DNA from: Membranipora membranacea
Taxonomy: Eukaryota; Bryozoa; Gymnolaemata; Cheilostomatida; Membraniporidae
Assembly (NCBI GenBank): GCA_914767715.1
Contig: OU612067.1
Location: 27,686,162 to 27,750,161, forward strand
Reading direction: 5' to 3'
DNA length: 64,000 nt
Both the position numbers and the translations under genes were made by a program. The notes below the pieces were generated by a model. It saw only the letters and a program-made list of their open reading frames with translations, was not told where the DNA came from and ran no database searches. Shown here one piece after another: positions 63,940 to 64,000 of the stretch. The stretch's first letter is position 1; each line of letters opens with the position of its first letter.

Positions 63940-64000
63940 ATGACAAATATTTTGATTGGTAATCTTGATTGTGAGTCATTGGTTGACACTGGCTGTCAAA
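63940..64000 (+). CDS. Start of aspartic protease, cut by window edge
   Basis: The frame reads MTNILIGNLDCESLVDTGCQ and is open to the last base. LVDTGC is the active-site loop (D-T-G) of retroelement aspartic proteases. It lies 15 bases after the gag stop and in a different frame from the zinc-knuckle ORF, so gag-pol expression would need frameshifting or the gag frame itself has shifted. Confidence 0.7.
   Translation, partial: MTNILIGNLDCESLVDTGCQ

Noticed and set aside
1-64000. CRISPR array, phage or bacterial defence system
   Set aside because: Regular repeats present are LTR minisatellites, and genes have spliceosomal introns; nothing prokaryotic is seen.

Overview
The window is AT-rich nuclear DNA of an animal, most likely a marine invertebrate of sponge or cnidarian grade. 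The basis is spliceosomal introns with GT/AG borders and mostly short exons, an ankyrin-repeat gene, a zeta-crystallin-type exon, and a transposon load (KDZ, PIF/Harbinger, hAT, MULE, DIRS-order, LTR and non-LTR elements) typical of those genomes. Nothing in the sequence fixes the species. There is no bacterial-type operon, no CRISPR array and no clear rRNA gene.

Host-like genes are few. The best are a minus-strand ankyrin-repeat gene (about 21.3-24.6 kb, five exons with agreeing splice phases plus one possible sixth), a two-exon minus-strand gene for a 125-residue secreted, cationic Gly/Pro-rich preproprotein (27.1-27.7 kb), an orphan quinone-oxidoreductase (CRYZ-like) exon (30.8-31.0 kb), a kinase-like terminal exon (12.7 kb) and two acidic exons (6.0 and 38.1 kb).

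From 1 to 20 kb lies a graveyard of DNA transposons: two relics of transposon-associated protein families, a hAT element inside a tRNA-derived SINE with a perfect 8-bp target duplication, the C-terminal half of a KDZ transposase spread over eight exons, a Mutator-like (PF20700-type) relic, a first PIF/Harbinger relic, and a second hAT element with a perfect 8-bp duplication. From 31.8 to 37.7 kb are a decayed Ty3/gypsy pol (minus) and a decayed EEP-RT non-LTR element (plus), placed back to back.

From 38.3 to 50.1 kb sits the most complete system: a PIF/Harbinger transposon with a four-exon DDE transposase and a convergent MADF-domain gene, bounded by matching terminal inverted repeats, carrying an apparently intact two-ORF LINE inside it, and lying 1.1 kb from a 333-bp MITE with related termini and a TTA duplication. 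Degenerate tandem copies of the transposase terminal exon follow its 3' end. From 50.2 to 54.8 kb is a non-autonomous LTR retrotransposon on the minus strand (LTRs about 1.39 kb, internal part 1.76 kb, recognisable PBS, PPT and ATAT duplication) whose LTRs carry poly-G minisatellites; an older relative is left at 6.2-6.7 kb.

From 58.3 to 62.4 kb is a MULE transposase relic whose intron holds a tyrosine-recombinase retroelement of the Ngaro/PAT type, with the diagnostic A1...B1-A2-B2 split direct repeats but without gag and RT. The window ends inside the gag-protease region of another LTR retrotransposon. Gene models with introns are joined by hand from splice sites and reading-frame phase; none was tested by search or transcript.
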